Source: Tribonema minus
Taxonomy: Eukaryota > Sar > Xanthophyceae > Tribonematales > Tribonemataceae
Reading direction: 5' to 3'
DNA: 64,000 nt
Assembly (NCBI GenBank): GCA_017506865.1
Contig: JAFCMP010000152.1
Location: 62,001 to 126,000 of the forward strand
A program made the translations under genes and the position numbers. Of the stretch, positions 55,701 through 64,000 are shown in pieces. Numbering within the stretch: position 1 is the stretch's first letter; every line of letters starts with the position of its first letter. Below the pieces are notes generated by a model. The model did not search any database. It was not told the origin of the DNA and saw only the letters and a list, made by a program, of their open reading frames with translations.

Positions 55701-58700
55701 AGGCCACCATTGACAGGTGCGGAAGGAGTGAGTCTTGCGGTCGACTGAACGCCATCGCAGCGGCGTGCGCGTTGGGTGAAATTGCAGATGAAGTTGGCAT
55801 GCCTTGATAAGGGTCAGTGTATCGGTGTGCTGCGAGTAGTGACAAAGCCACTGCAGCGCTGCAGATGGACATGCGCCCGAGGACTGCCTGCTTGAGGTTT
55901 GAGTTGAAGTTGATGCACCTCCGCAGATGCTGAGTGGTAGAGCACACCAGACAAGCGCCAAAAGGGCAACGAGCTTGCACAGAATTGGAGCTCGGGCGAA
56001 GGAGGGTAGGTGTGTGATGCCAGAGACAGACTCAGCGACTTCACAGCAGCCTTCTTTGGTATTCGCACGCGATCGCACAGAGGAGAGTGAAAAAAGTTGT
56101 TGAAGCTCTGGCCAACCTACGTGACCGCGGCATACAGCGCAGTCTCCGCAACCTTGTCACCCATGCCAACCCACGGCAACGGTCTCTTCTTCGTTACACC
56201 CTTGATTAGCATTGCCATGAGGCCAGCATTGCATTGAGAGGTGCACGGCAGCAGCAGAAGCTCGATTTTGATGTCTGCGAGCAGCCGCGCGCAACGACGT
56301 CAACCATGTTATGGAGGCACGAGTTGCGGCTTCAGTTCAGGAGTACCTCGATCGGCCCCCAGTGGGGGCACGGAGATTGGATGTCAGACTTGAAGTTGAC
56401 TATTCAGAGTTGAAGTTGACACACCTTGACAGCGGCAGCCAGCGCCGTCTTCTCCGCCTTGTAGAGCAGAGCCTGGATGTCCACGCTAGATCGGGCCTTG
56501 CCCACCTCCACCACTCCCCGCAGGGGCAGCTGCGGGCGCGGAGGCGGCAGGGGGGGTTCAGGGAGATTTTCTGTTGGGTGTATCCCAATTGTTGTACCTT
56601 TGCAGACACGAAAAGGAGGACCGACGAGAATCTGAACCAGCAGAGGGAACGCGCAGTGCAGCAGCATAGACGGCAGTAGCCGTTGGCACCCGCACCATGA
56701 GCTTAAGCTGGGCAGCGCATAGCAGCCCTGCGCGCCAAGTCGGTGGTGACCTGGGCGACGAAGGCAGCTGAGCCTCTGTTGCTACGCATACGGCGTGCAA
56801 AGAGCCAGTGCTCAGTGCTCAGTCGTCGTGTCAGCGACACAAACGCATACCCATACCCACCACAGAGGAGACCATGCGCTCAATGCTAAGTCTTTGTGTC
56901 AGCGACGCGGCGAGGCGTGCGCAGAGGGGGCATACCCATACCCACCCGTGCGCTGCGCGAGCCCGCCTATGTAGCAATAGCAGTCGGGTCATCAGACACG
57001 TGCGATGCCTCTCGTCGAGCGCGCGAGCGGCTGCGGGCCACGAGCGCCATCAGCACTGCACCGCAGCGGGCGGGGCGCTGCGGACGCGCGCAGCACGCCA
57101 GCGGCGCGCTGCCTCGAACGCGCTCGCTGCGTCGCACACCCGCGGTATGTACGTCCGCCGTACACGCGGCGCAAATGCCAATGTTCAACATCAGCAGCAG
57201 CGCACACAGGACCCGCTGCGAGCGCTGCTGCGAGGGATCACTTCCGCCCACCTCGACCACGGCGTACACGCGCCCGCACGCCTGCCCAAACTCCCCCCCC
57301 TTTAGCGCAGGCTCCCCCCCTCCCCCCCCAGACTCCCCCCGCCCCCCCACGCGCCGCACCGACAGGTCCTCGAACGGATCGAACGCGGCCTTCCTGCGCG
57401 GCGGCGCGGCGCTGAGCGCTGCTGCAGAAGCGTCCCCCTGCTTCCCCTCCCCCGCCTCCGGCATCACGAACCCCTCCGGGCACAGCACGAGCGCCAGGAG
57501 CGTCCTCACGTCGTCTGCCACGGCGGCGTCGGCGGCGGCGGCAGCGGGGGCGGCGGCGTGCGGCGCGCGCAGCACGACGGCGGGCGCGTTGACAAAGCGC
57601 CGCGTGGTGACGAGCAGCGCGCGGCCGGGGCCGAGTAGAGACTTGCCGCCGCGCGCCGTTCTGCGGGGCGGGAAGGGGGAGGGGGAAGGGGGAGGGGGGG
57701 AGGGGGGGGGAGTGGTTGAGCACAATAACGTAACCAGAGTGTGTTGCAGAATGATGTCGTGATAGCACGCGCGATGATGACGTGGCCGGGCCCCAAGAGC
57801 GACTTGCCGCCGCGCGCCGTTCTGCAGTGGGGGGGGGGAGAGGGGTTGGGTGGGGAGGGGGAGGTCGTTGCGCACTTCATGATGACAAAGTCGAAGTACA
57901 TGGCTGACTGACATTGTGATGAAAATGCAGCAAGTGCTGCCGCGGGAGGTCGTGCAGGGTTGCATGCGTGTGCATGCATTTGCAGGGGAGCGAGGGAGGG
58001 GGGGCGTGGAGGTCATTGTGGCGCATGCAAGCGGATGGCATGCATCGGGTCAGCGCAGCAGCGCTCCACACGGCTGTGCATGGGCTAGAATGCTGCACGC
58101 TGTAGCAAGACTCACATGGAGCGGCGACGGATCGCAAAGCTGTCACCGGCCATACTTATGGTAGCAATGAGAATTCTATCTTTGTCGCTGTTCGACCACA
58201 CATCATGTCCAGTCATACGGCGCTTGCTTGTCACTACGATGTTAGTTGCATGCAATGCGTCCATACACAAGCAGAGCAGTGTGTGCTTCTGCTTCGCTGT
58301 GGTGCACCGCGCAGCACTTCAACAAGGCTCGCCTGCATCCAAATAAGTCGGACGCGGCTGCGACGCTCCATCTTTGTCAAACTTCAACGGCACAGCTCAG
58401 CAGCCACTGTCATGCCTGTCACAAACTTGGCCCAATCGTCACTCAGGCGTGCCTACAGTCCTAACTGTGACACTTCTTAGTGTCAGCCTAATCCTTACTC
58501 TAGTTGCTCGCTTGCCTGAATGCGTACGCGAGCAGCGCGCTGTTGAGATCTGCAGCCTGCTCGCTCAGTGCGAGATACTCTTTTAAGGCTTCTGCGTCCA
58601 CGGCGCCGCCATCCGCCTGTTGCCAGCAGCAGCGGCGGTAGTAGCAGCGGCGGCAGCAGCAGCAGCAGCCGCGGCGGCAGCGGCGGCGGCGGCAGCAGCA

Positions 58701-61700
58701 GCGGCAGCAGCGACACGCACATGGTCAGCGGAGGTCGACAATCGGGCACGATTGTAGCAGCGGCACCAAAAGCAGCCATGATAACGCTGCACAGAGTCCT
58801 CAAAATTGGAGGCAGAAGGGGCAGCGGGCAGCAGCAGCGCTCAGGTGTGTTGTGCCGGCGTCTGATTGGTCTGTACAACGGTGCGTGCACCGTCCAGCAG
58901 CGCGCGCGCCACTGACGGCTCTTGAAGCGTTTGGGAAGAAATTGAACCTCAACCCTAATCCTAACCCTGGCCCTAACCTACTCTAACCCTAAACCTAGCC
59001 CTAACGCCTGCGCGCATCCAGATATGCACGGCGCGGACCACGCGGCTGCGGCTAGGCGAGAGATAGGCTTATCGTAGTCATGATGGTAAGGCTGGACCGT
59101 GCCTGCGCTGCAGCCGTGCGCGCCATGAACCTGGGCACGGTGCGCACTAGCCCTGACCACAGTTCTGTTGGTAAAAGTGCCACGCTGCGCACATCGACTA
59201 TCAAAAGCACGCACTGCAGCAGCAACGGCGGCGGCGGCGAGCTTGTTGAGGCGCGTACACGTGCGCCATGAACTTGGGCATGCTGTGCGTTTGCTTTAAC
59301 CCTAAGGCCAGGCGTGCTCTGACCCAGGATGAGAGCCCACTCTGACCTTCAGTCAGCCAGGCAAAACGCAGGCCACGTTGTGCACATCAACGTCATGAGC
59401 ACTCACCGAGGCAGCGGCGGCGGCGCGCTTGTCGAGCCGCGCCAGCGCCGCGTCCGCGCGCGCCATGAACTTGGGCACATTGTGCGCGCCTAGCGCGCGC
59501 TGCGTCGCAAACTCGCTGAAGGAGCGCTTGATCATGTCCTCCACCGACATGTCCTCCACGCGCAGCAGGTTGAGGATCATGCTGTACTTCAAGCGGAACT
59601 GTGACTCGAGCTTCGTCGCGGAGCCCGTGAGCATAGCGCGCAGCGCCGGCAGCGGCGGCGGCTCGCTCCACGCGGTGATGAGGACCGTGCCCACCTGTTG
59701 AAGTTGGAGTCAGGAGCACACAGCGCATAGTTGAGGTCGAGGGTGGCGTCACGGCACATGCAGCACGTGAGCATTGCGGGCAGCGCCGGCAGCGGCGGCA
59801 GCTTGCTCCACGCGGTGATGAGGACCGTGCCCACCTGTTGAAGGTGAGGTCGAGGCTGGGGGCACACGCAGCAAGCGCAATCAGTGCGCACGCTGAATGG
59901 GGAACAGGCCCTGGGTGTGGAGCTTTAGCAAGGAGACTTGTGATGACAAACGACAATCAGCAGCGTCGATTGGCATGGGCGAACGCAACTGCGGCAGAGC
60001 CCTGGCTGGTAGGCAACACGAGAATTAGTTGGGCCTGCCCTGCCTGCATTGCCCCTAGCGTATGCCATGCCAAACTTGTCGGGCTTTAAACCTCTTGCAC
60101 TTTCAGGCAGCATCGCTCCTTCAAAAGCAGAAGCGCTGCCGGCGATGGAAGTTCAACAAGGATGTGAAGTCATGAACCCTCCTTGTCGAGGCCGCGGCGC
60201 CTGAGGTTAGCACCGCTGCCTAAACAAGAGTGTCAAGTTGTTACAGAAATCAGAGTTCAATCAGGGCGTGACGTCATGAAACGCGCCTCGTCAGAAATTG
60301 AAGTTCAACACGGACTTGGAATTGTTAACTTCACTTTGTCGAGGCCGCGGCGCCCCGCGCGCCCCGCCATCTGCGTGTACTCCCCAGGCAGGAGGTCGCG
60401 GAACTCGCGGCCGTCGTGCTTGCGCAGGCCGTTGAATTGAAATCGAAGTCTGATCAGACCCTAAATGAAATTGAAGTTCAATCAGGACCGGAAATTGTCC
60501 AAAACTTCACCTTGTCTAGGCCGTGGCGCCCCGCGCGCCCCGCCATCTGCGTGTCCTCGCTGAATTAGAATTGAAGAATCCATTGTTGAAGCTCAAAATC
60601 AGGACATGAAATAAGAACCTCACCTTGTCGAGGCCGCGGCGCCCCGCGCGCCCCGCCATCTGCGTGTACTCCCCGGGCAGCAGGTCGCGGAACTCGCGGC
60701 CGTCGTGCTTGCGCAGGCCGTTGAATTGAAATCGAAGTCTGATCAGGCCCTAAATGAAACTGAAGTTCAATCAGGACCAGAAATTGTTCAAAACTTCACC
60801 TTGTCTAGGCCGCGGCGCCCCGCACGCCCCGCCATCTGCGTGTACTCCCCGGGCAGCAGGTCGCGGAACTCGCGGCCGTCGTGCTTGCGCAGGCCGTTGA
60901 AGACGACCGTGCGCGCGGGCATGTTGACGCCCATGGCGAACGTCTCCGTCGCAAAGAGGACCTTGACAATGCCGCGCGAGAAGAGGATCTCCACCGTCTC
61001 CTTGAGGATGGGCAGCAGACCTCCGTGGTGGACGCCCTGCGCAAAAATCGGGGGGGGGGGGGGGGGGGGGGGGGGGGAATAGGTAGGTATAGGTGTGTGG
61101 GGGGGTAGGTATTGGTAATGCTATGCGGGGTATGTACCGGGGTCGCGAGTTGACGATGCCTCGCGAGAAGAGGATCTCCACCGTCTCCTTGAGGATGAGC
61201 AGCAGGCCGCCGTGGTGGACGCCCTGCAAGGAGCGTCAAGGCGGTACGCATGTATAGGTATTACCACACGGGGTATGCACCGGTGGCGAGTTGAAGATGC
61301 CGCGTGAAAGCACGTCTTCTTTTGGCAATTTGAGGATGGGCAGCAGGCCGCCGTGGTGACGCCCTGTGTGGAGGCGTCGAAGGGGTATGTATGGCTATTT
61401 ATTACTCTGCGGGGTATGCACCGGGTGGCGAGTCGGAGATGATGCGTGAGAAGAGCATCTCCACCGCCTCCCTGAGGATGGGAAGGAGGCCGCCGTGCCG
61501 AACGCCCTGCACGGAGGCGTCAAGGGGGCATGTAGGAATGGGTACTACCGTGCAAGCGGCGGTGTCACTCACCACGCCATGCCACAGCATCGCGTGCAAG
61601 CGCAGCGCTCGCGCCGGCGCGGCGTTGGCGGGGCCGAGGCGCCGCTAACCCTTTGAACCAAGCCGTTTGGAGGTTTGAACAACTTGAACTTATGTGGATT

Positions 61701-62958
61701 TGGTCGACTTCAACTAGTGTGGACTCACCACGTCGCGCCGCAGCATCTCGTGCACGCGCAGCACCTGCGGCAGCGCAACGTCGGCGGGGCCGAGGCGCCG
61801 CTAACCACTTCGAACCAAGCCTACTGGAGGTCTGGTCAACTAACTAGCGCTAACCCTCCAAGCCACCCCTCTGGAAGGCCGGTCAACTTCAACTAGTATG
61901 GACTCACCACGCCACGCCGCAGCATCTCGTGCACGCGCAGCACCTGCGGCAGCGCGGCGTCGGCGGGGTCGAGGCGCCGCGCCGCCGCCGCGCACGCCGC
62001 GTGCGCAGACGCCTTCTCCGCGGCGTCCGTGAAGTCAGCGCTGCTCAGCGCGTCGGCGCCCTCCTCGCACTTCTTCTTGCTGAACGAGAAGACGACGGCG
62101 GGGGTCAGCCCCTCCTTCCGCAGCCGCGCCACGAGCGCCTGCCACTGGGACTTGGACCCCTGGGTGTCGCGGCCGCCGGGCCGGGAGCTGCCGCCGCCGC
62201 CGCCGCCGCGACCGCCGCCGCGCGCGCCGCCGCCGCTGCCGCCGCGGCCGGTGGCGTTGCCTGCTTGCCGACCGCCTTGCTGAGAGGGTGCTTTCTTGTC
62301 CTGGAGGCGGCGTGGCGAGGCGAGCGTCGGCGATGCGTGAGCTTCGGCGCAGCAGCGCTCAGGCGCTGTGAACAGTCGTGGATGATGTTTTACGGATGAT
62401 GTTATACGGTCAAGCTGCCATCGGCGGAACCGTGCAGATGACGGCAGGCGTGACGGGCGTATAGCGCGCACCGCAAATTCAGCGATGGCGCAGCGTCGCC
62501 GGCGCCTCAGCCGCCCTTCCAGGCACCGCGCTTCATCAAACAGCGCCCGAACACCTGGTCATCAAACCTGCAAGAAAGAAGATTTTTTTTTTTGCCGTTC
62601 TGACGTGTGCATGCGCAACCGCTCGGACAAGTCACAGCGTGTGGTCGTAATGTACCTCCTTCGCCGCCAGCTTGGCTACCGCGGCGGCCTCACTCCCCAT
62701 TCCAGGCAGCCCTATCATCAGACAGCGCCCGCAACCCACTCATTTACGTTGAAAATGAAACATTTGGAGGCATGTGTCGCGGCGTGCGCGCGCGCGTACA
62801 AACGCTCAGCGACGTCGCATACGGAGTGACGAACGGAGTGGCAAACGCACGATGAACGCGACAAACGCACGGAGTGACAGACGCACCTCCTTTGCCGCCA
62901 GCTTAGCGGCCGCTACAGCGTGGCCCTCCGCCAGGAAGTTCTTGCGGTGGTCCATGAC
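50216..62958 (-). CDS. SKI2: SKI2 (SKIV2L-type) RNA helicase, C-terminal 846 residues
   Basis: ATP-driven 3'-5' RNA helicase that feeds RNA to the cytosolic exosome in the Ski complex. Exons, minus strand, 5' to 3': 62958-62887, 62300-61908, 61036-60800, 59694-59407, 58616-58516, 57660-57252, 56529-56425, 55526-55446, 54841-54723, 52713-52466, 51535-51309, 50587-50415, 50303-50216 (stop). The sum is 2541 nt = 847 codons, and all junctions agree in phase. It is SKI2 rather than MTR4 because of the stretch [32 protein letters not shown] between motifs IV and V, the RGG linker, and the absence of an MTR4 arch. The N-terminal region and motifs I-III are not seen in the window, so the gene probably continues past the right edge. 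Intron 5 has a GC donor. Confidence 0.92.
50725..51190 (-). repeat. Four donor-side copies of SKI2 exon 11
   Basis: GCAGCAGCGCTCACCTCCGC AAACGGCACGCC-type segments at about 50735, 50850, 50998 and 51148 repeat the end of exon 51535-51309 (VPFAE|GTGAGCGCTGCTGC). Unit about 115-150 bp. In between are CGCGC and a C-run. Confidence 0.93.
52815..53705 (-). repeat. Four acceptor-side copies of SKI2 exon 10
   Basis: GTGCGCGATCTTGGCGCGGA GGCGCGCGCGCCTGCG, the exon start with its acceptor CAG, recurs at about 52828-52880, 53040-53095, 53195-53252 and 53650-53690. Spacers carry TTAGGGTTAGGG and GTAGGTANGTACG. One copy also includes the more internal GAAGTCGGGGAACAGCTGGA. Confidence 0.95.
53700..54515. 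repeat. Telomere-like rich SKI2 intron
   Basis: TTAGGG or AACCCTAA patches at about 53706, 53935-53960, 54232-54262, 54328-54365 and 54501-54512, plus a G-run at 54006-54026. No exon was seen. Confidence 0.8.
54723..59694 (-). CDS. SKI2: SKI2 central exons (post-helicase and insertion region)
   Basis: Exon 59694-59407 has [20 protein letters not shown] and [12 protein letters not shown], conserved in SKI2/MTR4. Exon 58616-58516 ([20 protein letters not shown]) ends in a GC donor, CATTCAG|GCAAGC. Exon 57660-57252 starts with the beta-barrel segment [19 protein letters not shown] and contains [11 protein letters not shown]. Exon 56529-56425 ([20 protein letters not shown]), exon 55526-55446 ([20 protein letters not shown]) and exon 54841-54723 complete the region, which corresponds to the SKI2 insertion domain. 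Confidence 0.85.
54920..55085 (-). repeat. Acceptor-side copy of SKI2 exon 9
   Basis: CTTAGCTCCGATACTTCAAAG TCCGTGATCTGCAGCG repeats the start of the exon at 54841 (GAT..ATGTCCGTGATCTGCGGCG), about 120 bp upstream. The following GGCAGTGAA..GCTCAGG.GTCCCTAA is also duplicated. Confidence 0.85.
57780..57828 (-). repeat. Acceptor-side copy of SKI2 exon 6
   Basis: GGCCGGGCCCCAAGAGCGACT TGCCGCCGCGCGCCGTTCTG repeats the exon start at 57660 with its CAG, 165 bp upstream. Confidence 0.93.
59095..59295 (-). repeat. Two donor-side copies of SKI2 exon 4
   Basis: GCGCGCCATGAACCTGGGCAC (about 59117) and GTGCGCCATGAACTTGGGCAT (about 59260, with GGCGGCGGCGAGCTTGTTGAG) repeat the region near the end of exon 59694-59407. 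Confidence 0.85.
59755..59845 (-). repeat. Acceptor-side copy of SKI2 exon 4
   Basis: GCGGGCAGCGCCGGCAGCGGC through GGACCGTGCCCACCTGTTGAA is an almost exact copy of the exon start and acceptor, 140 bp upstream. Confidence 0.95.
60180..60728 (-). repeat. Four donor-side copies of the SKI2 motif V/VI exon
   Basis: CACCTTGTCGAGGCCGCGGCG, then CCCCGCCATCTGCGTGTACTC and GTCGTGCTTGCGCAGGCCGTT, recur at about 60625-60720, 60508-60558 (short), 60333-60436 and about 60180-60205 (short), below the true exon end at 60800. Unit about 120-170 bp. Spacers carry ATTGAAGTTCAATCAGG. Confidence 0.95.
60800..62958 (-). CDS. SKI2: SKI2 helicase core, second RecA-like domain
   Basis: Exon 62958-62887 ([20 protein letters not shown]) precedes an RGG/Gly-rich linker in exon 62300-61908, which also holds motif IV ([14 protein letters not shown]). 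Exon 61036-60800 holds [20 protein letters not shown], motif V ([15 protein letters not shown]) and motif VI ([10 protein letters not shown]) with its arginine finger. The sequence is intact. Each of these exons has edge copies in the flanking introns. Confidence 0.93.
61130..61512 (-). repeat. Three acceptor-side copies of the SKI2 motif V/VI exon
   Basis: GAGAAGAGGATCTCCACCGTC through GCCGTGGTGGACGCCCTGC recurs at about 61161-61230, 61305-61368 and 61448-61510. They lie upstream (sense) of the true exon at 61036, each with its CTGCA(G/C) and GTATGTA spacer. Confidence 0.95.
61570..61805 (-). repeat. Two donor-side copies of the SKI2 RGG exon's 3' end
   Basis: ACTCACCACGTCGCGCCGCAG CATCTCGTGCACGCGCAGCA (about 61725-61800) and ACTCACCACGCCATGCCACAG CATCGCGTGCAAGCGCAGC (about 61567-61640) repeat the end [17 protein letters not shown]. 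Confidence 0.93.
62655..62690 (-). repeat. Donor-side partial copy of the first visible SKI2 exon
   Basis: ACCTCCTTCGCCGCCAGCTTG GCTACCGCGGC repeats the end of exon 62958-62887 (ACCTCCTTTGCCGCCAGCTTA). Confidence 0.88.
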
Positions 62959-64000
62959 CTGCATGGCAGCGGCGGGGGGGGCGCATGCAGGCGGGCGGCA
63001 GCGGCGGGGCGGTGGCGCGCGTGGCGTCAGTGCGGAGCGCTGCTGCTGTTGGCAGCGTCACCAGGGTATAATGGCAAGGGAGGGCCCCGCGTGTGGTGGC
63101 GCGCCCCTGTGCAATTGGCGGTGCGCACGGCGTGCTGCTGCTGCTGGCGGCGCCAACAGGGTATCACGGCGAAGCGGAGGGGCGCGTCTGTCGTGGCGCG
63201 CACCCTGCGCGATCGGCATTGCTACTCCGGCGCGGGCGCGCTCGTCAAAAGCTCGAAAGTACGTGCTTCAACTTGCTGCGGAGGAGGCGGCTGGCGCGGC
63301 GACACCGGCGCGACGCGCAGCAGCAGCAGCGCTTGATATGCGCAATTGCGGTCCGCAGCCGCCGCGCAGGCGGCGAGAGTGCAGTCAATGTCAACGCGCG
63401 AGCAGGCGCATGGAAAGCGCCGCACTGCGCAGCTGCAGCAGTGGCGCCGCCAACGCCGGAGCGCGCAGCGGCGGCGTGCGAATGCGTGGCACCGCAGGCG
63501 GCACGCGCACGCTTCCGGGCCTGCCGACGCGCTCAACTCATCGGGTCAAATGTCCACGCCGCAAGGGGGCACAAAAAAAGCGCCGCCGCGCGCGCCGCCG
63601 CGGCCTGTGCGCGCAGAGCGATGCCGCGAGGGCCGCACCGGCCGCCACGTGCGTGTGGAGCGTCACCACTCGAACAACTGCCACTTGAAGTGGCGCGTGC
63701 ACGGTGCTGAGCGCTGTGCTCTGCGCGGAGCCATGCGCCGCGCGCGCCGGGGGGCTCCGGGCGCGGCGGCATGGGCGCGCCGCGGGGCGTATGACTCAGG
63801 ATGAGTGCTGCTGCGCGACGACTGTCGGAGTAGCGAGGCTCTTGTACGTCGGCTAGTGCATCAGTCGTGCAGGGTTGCGGCTGGCTGGTGTTGTGCAGTA
63901 CGGGGTCACAGCGTGTTCTGCACGTCATTCTGGGCGTCCCGCTATCTTCCAGCAGCTCTCCACAGCACCATTTTTTTAAATGGTCAGGGCACGCTCTGCT
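62959..64000. other. Probable SKI2 intron running off the window
   Basis: No helicase motif I-III is found on the minus strand. A block of about 115 bp is duplicated (about 63050-63165 and about 63165-63260: GTNACCAGGGTAT...GTGGTGGCGCGC). The upstream SKI2 exons should lie beyond 64000. Confidence 0.5.

Noticed and set aside
56967-58016. Single 349-codon minus-strand ORF
   Set aside because: It reads through the true SKI2 exon (57660-57252) into introns on both sides; the SKI2-like part is only the exon.

Overview
This window is nuclear DNA of a GC-rich, intron-dense unicellular eukaryote. Coding exons are short and separated by long GT-AG introns. The acceptor pyrimidine tracts are mostly runs of C. 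Interstitial TTAGGG-type telomere repeats are scattered throughout, and the proteins are rich in Ala and Gly runs. A GAF/hybrid histidine kinase beside calcineurin-like, SWI3 and SKI2 genes argues against an animal. A haptophyte-like alga is my best guess, with low confidence. I see no rRNA or tRNA gene and no bacterial signal. All gene models below were built by reading splice sites and checking that codon phases join exon to exon. None has RNA support here.

Layout. 25-1303 (-): 5' part of a GMC-type FAD oxidoreductase, running off the left edge. About 2590-4345 (+): 5'-truncated non-LTR retrotransposon ending in a CCHC knuckle and a restriction-like endonuclease domain. About 8153-21166 (-): hybrid histidine kinase, GAF-HisKA-HATPase-REC, in at least 12 exons; its last exon is not resolved. 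21879-36071 (+): a model joining an N-terminal RING exon, a calcineurin (PP2B)-type phosphatase core and two C-terminal EF-hand-like segments in one phase-consistent chain, with one apparent single-base frame break. 37536-48584 (+): SWI3/SMARCC chromatin-remodelling subunit (SWIRM, SANT-like, coiled coil) with an Arg/Ser-rich N-terminus; 12 exons, 1044 residues. 50216-62958 (-): the C-terminal 846 residues of SKI2 (SKIV2L), the RNA helicase of the cytosolic exosome cofactor; it probably continues past the right edge. The histidine kinase and the RING/phosphatase gene are divergent around a gap of about 0.7 kb. SWI3 and SKI2 converge. No operon-like logic links the genes: they serve signalling (kinase, Ca-linked phosphatase), chromatin and RNA decay.

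The most striking feature is structural. In four of the five genes many introns contain two to seven degenerate tandem copies of the adjoining exon edge together with its splice site. Donor-side copies carry exon 3' end plus GTGAG; acceptor-side copies carry C-rich tract plus CAG plus exon 5' start. Introns also share an AACTTCAA/TTGAAGTT word, a GTGAGCGCTGC donor start, C-run acceptor tracts and telomere-like blocks. Introns here therefore seem to have grown by repeated duplication across exon-intron boundaries.
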